A DNA stretch of 36,043 nt, taken from the NCBI GenBank assembly GCA_029239635.1, contig JARBUN010000008.1, positions 1 to 36,043 on the forward strand. The letters run 5' to 3'. The stretch comes from Microbacterium sp. (GTDB lineage Bacteria > Actinomycetota > Actinomycetes > Actinomycetales > Microbacteriaceae). Every line of letters starts with the position of its first letter. Position 1 is the first letter of the stretch. Below the pieces are notes generated by a model, which worked only from the letters and a program-made list of their open reading frames with translations, was not told the DNA's origin and searched no databases. A program made the position numbers and the translations under genes. Below are positions 34,410 to 36,043 of the stretch, one piece after another.

Positions 34410-35715
34410 GGCGTCGCAGCCCCACGCCGAATGGGACGGTTTCGGGTTCCAGACGCGCCAGGTGCACGCCGGCGAGGTCGAAGACCTCACGCACGGGTCC
34501 CGCATCACCCCGGTGCACCTGTCCGCGGCCTATCGATTCGCGTCCTTCCAGGAGGCGACCGACCGGTTCGCGGGTGCTGATCTCGGGCACCTGTACTCCC
34601 GCAACCTCAACCCCACGAACCAGGTGGCTGAACGTCGGCTGGCTTCCCTCGAGGGCGGGAGCGGAGCGATCGTCGTCGGGTCGGGACAGGCGGCGATCAC
34701 CACCGCCCTGCTGGCCCTCGCGGGAACCGGCGAGCGGATCGTCTCCACCGCCAGCATCTACAGCGGCACGCGCGTGCTCTTCGACCGCACGTTCGCGCGC
34801 ATGGGCGTCACCGTCGAGTACGTCTGGGACCCGGACGACGAGGCGGAGTGGGACGCCCTCATCCGTCCCGAGACGAAGGCGATCTTCACCGAGACGCTGC
34901 CCAACCCCAAGAACGACATCGTCGACATCGCCGCCGTCGCCCGCGTCGCGAAGCGCCACGGCATCCCCCTCGTCGTCGACAACACCATCGCGACGCCGTT
35001 CCTGATCCGCCCGATCGAGCAGGGTGCCGACATCGTCGTCCACTCCGCGACCAAGTTCCTCTCGGGCCACGGGGCCAACCTCGCCGGGGCGGTTGTCGAC
35101 GGCGGGACGTTCGACTGGGTGGCATCCGACCGCTCGTATCCCGCGATCACCGAGACGCCCATCACCTCGTACGCCTCGTACGTCGACGCGTTCGGTCCGC
35201 GCGCGTTCGAGTTCTCGCTGCGGTTCGGGATCGCGAACGACACCGGGCCGGCGCTCTCTCCGCTCAACGGCTTCCTCCTGCAGCAGGGCATGGAGACGCT
35301 GTCGGTCCGCATGCGCCAGCACCTCGCCAGCGCGCGCACCATCGCCGAATGGCTGGAGAACCACGACGCCGTGGAAAGCGTCGACTACGCGGGGCTTCCA
35401 TCGCACCCGCAGCACGCTCTCGCCCTGCGCGACTACGACGGGCTCTCGGGTTCGGTCTTCGCGTTCACCGTGCGCGGTGGCCGTGACAACGCTGAGCGCT
35501 TCTTCGATGCCCTCCGCCTCTTCAGCCGAATGACGAACATCGGCGACACTCGCTCGATGGCCCTGCACCCCGCCACGACGACCCATCTCGGCTTCGCACA
35601 GGAGACGCGCGACCGTCTCGGTATCGGCGACGGACTCGTGCGTCTGTCGATCGGACTCGAGGATGCCGAAGACCTCATCGCCGACCTGGACCAGGCGCTC
35701 CGCAAGGCCATCTGA
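34402..35715 (+). CDS. O-acetylhomoserine/cysteine-type PLP enzyme (Cys/Met metabolism family)
   Basis: 437-aa fold-type I PLP enzyme of the Cys/Met metabolism family, closest in motifs to O-acetylhomoserine aminocarboxypropyltransferase. It shows YSRNLNPTN, SGQAAITTALLAL, the PLP aspartate in VVDNTIATPF (about 193) and the Schiff-base Lys218 in HSATKFLSGHG. SLGDTRSLA-like SNIGD is present as NIGDTRSMALHPATTTH. It would make homocysteine from O-acetylhomoserine and sulfide or use a related donor. The GTG at 34402 lies inside the ATP-grasp gene end, so translation is coupled. Close relatives differ in donor, so MetY, MetZ and lyase cannot be separated by eye. Confidence 0.88.
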   Translation: MAEASQPHAEWDGFGFQTRQVHAGEVEDLTHGSRITPVHLSAAYRFASFQEATDRFAGADLGHLYSRNLNPTNQVAERRLASLEGGSGAIVVGSGQAAITTALLALAGTGERIVSTASIYSGTRVLFDRTFARMGVTVEYVWDPDDEAEWDALIRPETKAIFTETLPNPKNDIVDIAAVARVAKRHGIPLVVDNTIATPFLIRPIEQGADIVVHSATKFLSGHGANLAGAVVDGGTFDWVASDRSYPAITETPITSYASYVDAFGPRAFEFSLRFGIANDTGPALSPLNGFLLQQGMETLSVRMRQHLASARTIAEWLENHDAVESVDYAGLPSHPQHALALRDYDGLSGSVFAFTVRGGRDNAERFFDALRLFSRMTNIGDTRSMALHPATTTHLGFAQETRDRLGIGDGLVRLSIGLEDAEDLIADLDQALRKAI

Positions 35716-35773
35716 CCTTCGCGCGGGTCTCGGCATCCGAACCCCGCGTGCCCGTGTGCTCGTGCGCGGCGTC

Positions 35774-35828
35774 GAGTGTCCAGAACACCCGGACGATTTC
35801 TGAAACCGTCCGCGTGTTCTGGACCCTC
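35774..35828. repeat. intergenic inverted repeat (copy B)
   Basis: Arms 35774-35795 and 35807-35828 pair over 22 bp with two mismatches and an 11-nt loop. The left arm begins GAGTGTCCAGAACAC, identical to copy A at 13879. It sits 58 bp after the sulfhydrylase stop, between convergent genes. Confidence 0.75.
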
Positions 35829-35867
35829 AACGCGCCGAGGGACGTGGCGCGGCCCGCGGGACAGGGC

Positions 35868-35945
35868 GTCGCGCCACGGCGCCACGCACCGCCTCGCGGA
35901 CTCGCGCGTCGCTCCACGGCGCCACGCACCGCCTCGCGACTCAGG
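35868..35945. repeat. about 40-bp tandem duplication
   Basis: A 25-bp perfect core beginning CCACGGCGCCACGCACCGCC occurs at 35874-35898 and 35914-35938, 40 bp apart. Similar GCGTCGC and GACTC/ACTC flanks make the duplicated unit about 40 bp. It ends at the stop codon of the next minus-strand gene. Confidence 0.8.
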
Positions 35946-36043
35946 CGTCGCGCAGCGCCTCCAGGCGCCGGACGCGCGGGATCACCTCGGCGGCGAACCG
36001 CTTCAGCTCGGGCAGATGCGGCGAGAACTGCAGCAGCAGCGTC
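35941..36043 (-). CDS. C-terminal end of a probable LLM-class flavin-dependent monooxygenase (partial)
   Basis: The frame enters from the right edge and ends with TGA at 35941-35943. The visible residues (TLLLQFSPHLPELKRFAAEV, then IPRVRRLEALRDA) resemble the C-terminal tail of LLM-class FMN-dependent monooxygenases, such as those acting on sulfonates, nitrilotriacetate or alkanes, which end in a similar LQ-SP-L-ELERF-EEVIP pattern. Only about 33 codons are visible, so the call is tentative. A sulfur-scavenging monooxygenase would fit the neighbouring sulfhydrylase. Confidence 0.5.
   Translation of the reverse strand, partial: TLLLQFSPHLPELKRFAAEVIPRVRRLEALRDA

Overview
The window looks like the chromosome of a high-GC Gram-positive actinobacterium of the Microbacteriaceae, most likely Microbacterium or a close relative. 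The basis is the gene order parA-parB, then trxA/trxB/murJ/DUF6049 on the opposite strand, then an actinobacterial methyltransferase and a CCA-adding enzyme. Other support is the very high GC coding bias, frequent GTG starts, GTGA/ATGA overlaps, and probable leaderless starts. No tRNA, rRNA, insertion sequence or CRISPR array was seen. Taxonomy and family assignments come from reading the sequence and recalling families; no search was run.

Layout: (1) 1-4485 is a gene desert of about 4.4 kb. It holds six parS-like sites (one perfect 16/16), an 11-copy 8-bp tandem repeat and a degenerate G-rich repeat field. The last parS overlaps the parA start codon. (2) 4494-6772 holds parA, parB and a small conserved-looking ORF. 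(3) 12248-6978, minus strand, is a probable operon of a DUF6049 secreted/membrane protein, murJ, trxB and trxA. (4) 12350-15418, plus strand, holds a class I methyltransferase and cca. (5) 17008-15481, minus strand, holds a PadR regulator, a HAAS-like membrane protein and an easily missed 28-codon ORF. (6) 17214-22987 is an alcohol/aldehyde oxidation locus: zinc alcohol dehydrogenase, divergent GAF-domain regulator, an unknown protein, ExaC-type aldehyde dehydrogenase and DUF779. (7) 22920-24054 holds three small membrane or secreted ORFs of unknown function. (8) 27559-24105, minus strand, is an ABC-2 exporter with a NarL/DesK-type two-component system in one operon. (9) 33273-27628, minus strand, is the most novel part: two tightly coupled three-gene sets. 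The first is a small helical WXG100-like protein, a DUF1023 alpha/beta hydrolase with a long helical N-terminus, and a lipoprotein. The second is a membrane-anchored protein, a PD-(D/E)XK-like nuclease, and a DUF805-like membrane protein. (10) 33468-35715, plus strand, holds an ATP-grasp ligase coupled to a sulfhydrylase-type PLP enzyme. A truncated gene, possibly a flavin monooxygenase, enters from the right edge.

How the parts work together: ParA, ParB and the parS cluster form the chromosome-segregation module, and ParB bound at the last parS could also control parAB expression. The alcohol and aldehyde dehydrogenases with the GAF regulator suggest inducible oxidation of an alcohol through an aldehyde to an acid. 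The hydrolase cassette resembles an effector, partner and surface-lipoprotein arrangement; a type VII secretion link is an inference. The nuclease cassette could be a defence module, also by inference. Genome-wide signals include a strongly enriched GGCATCC/GGATGCC heptamer, almost absent from the gene desert, and intergenic inverted repeats that recur at distant gene ends.
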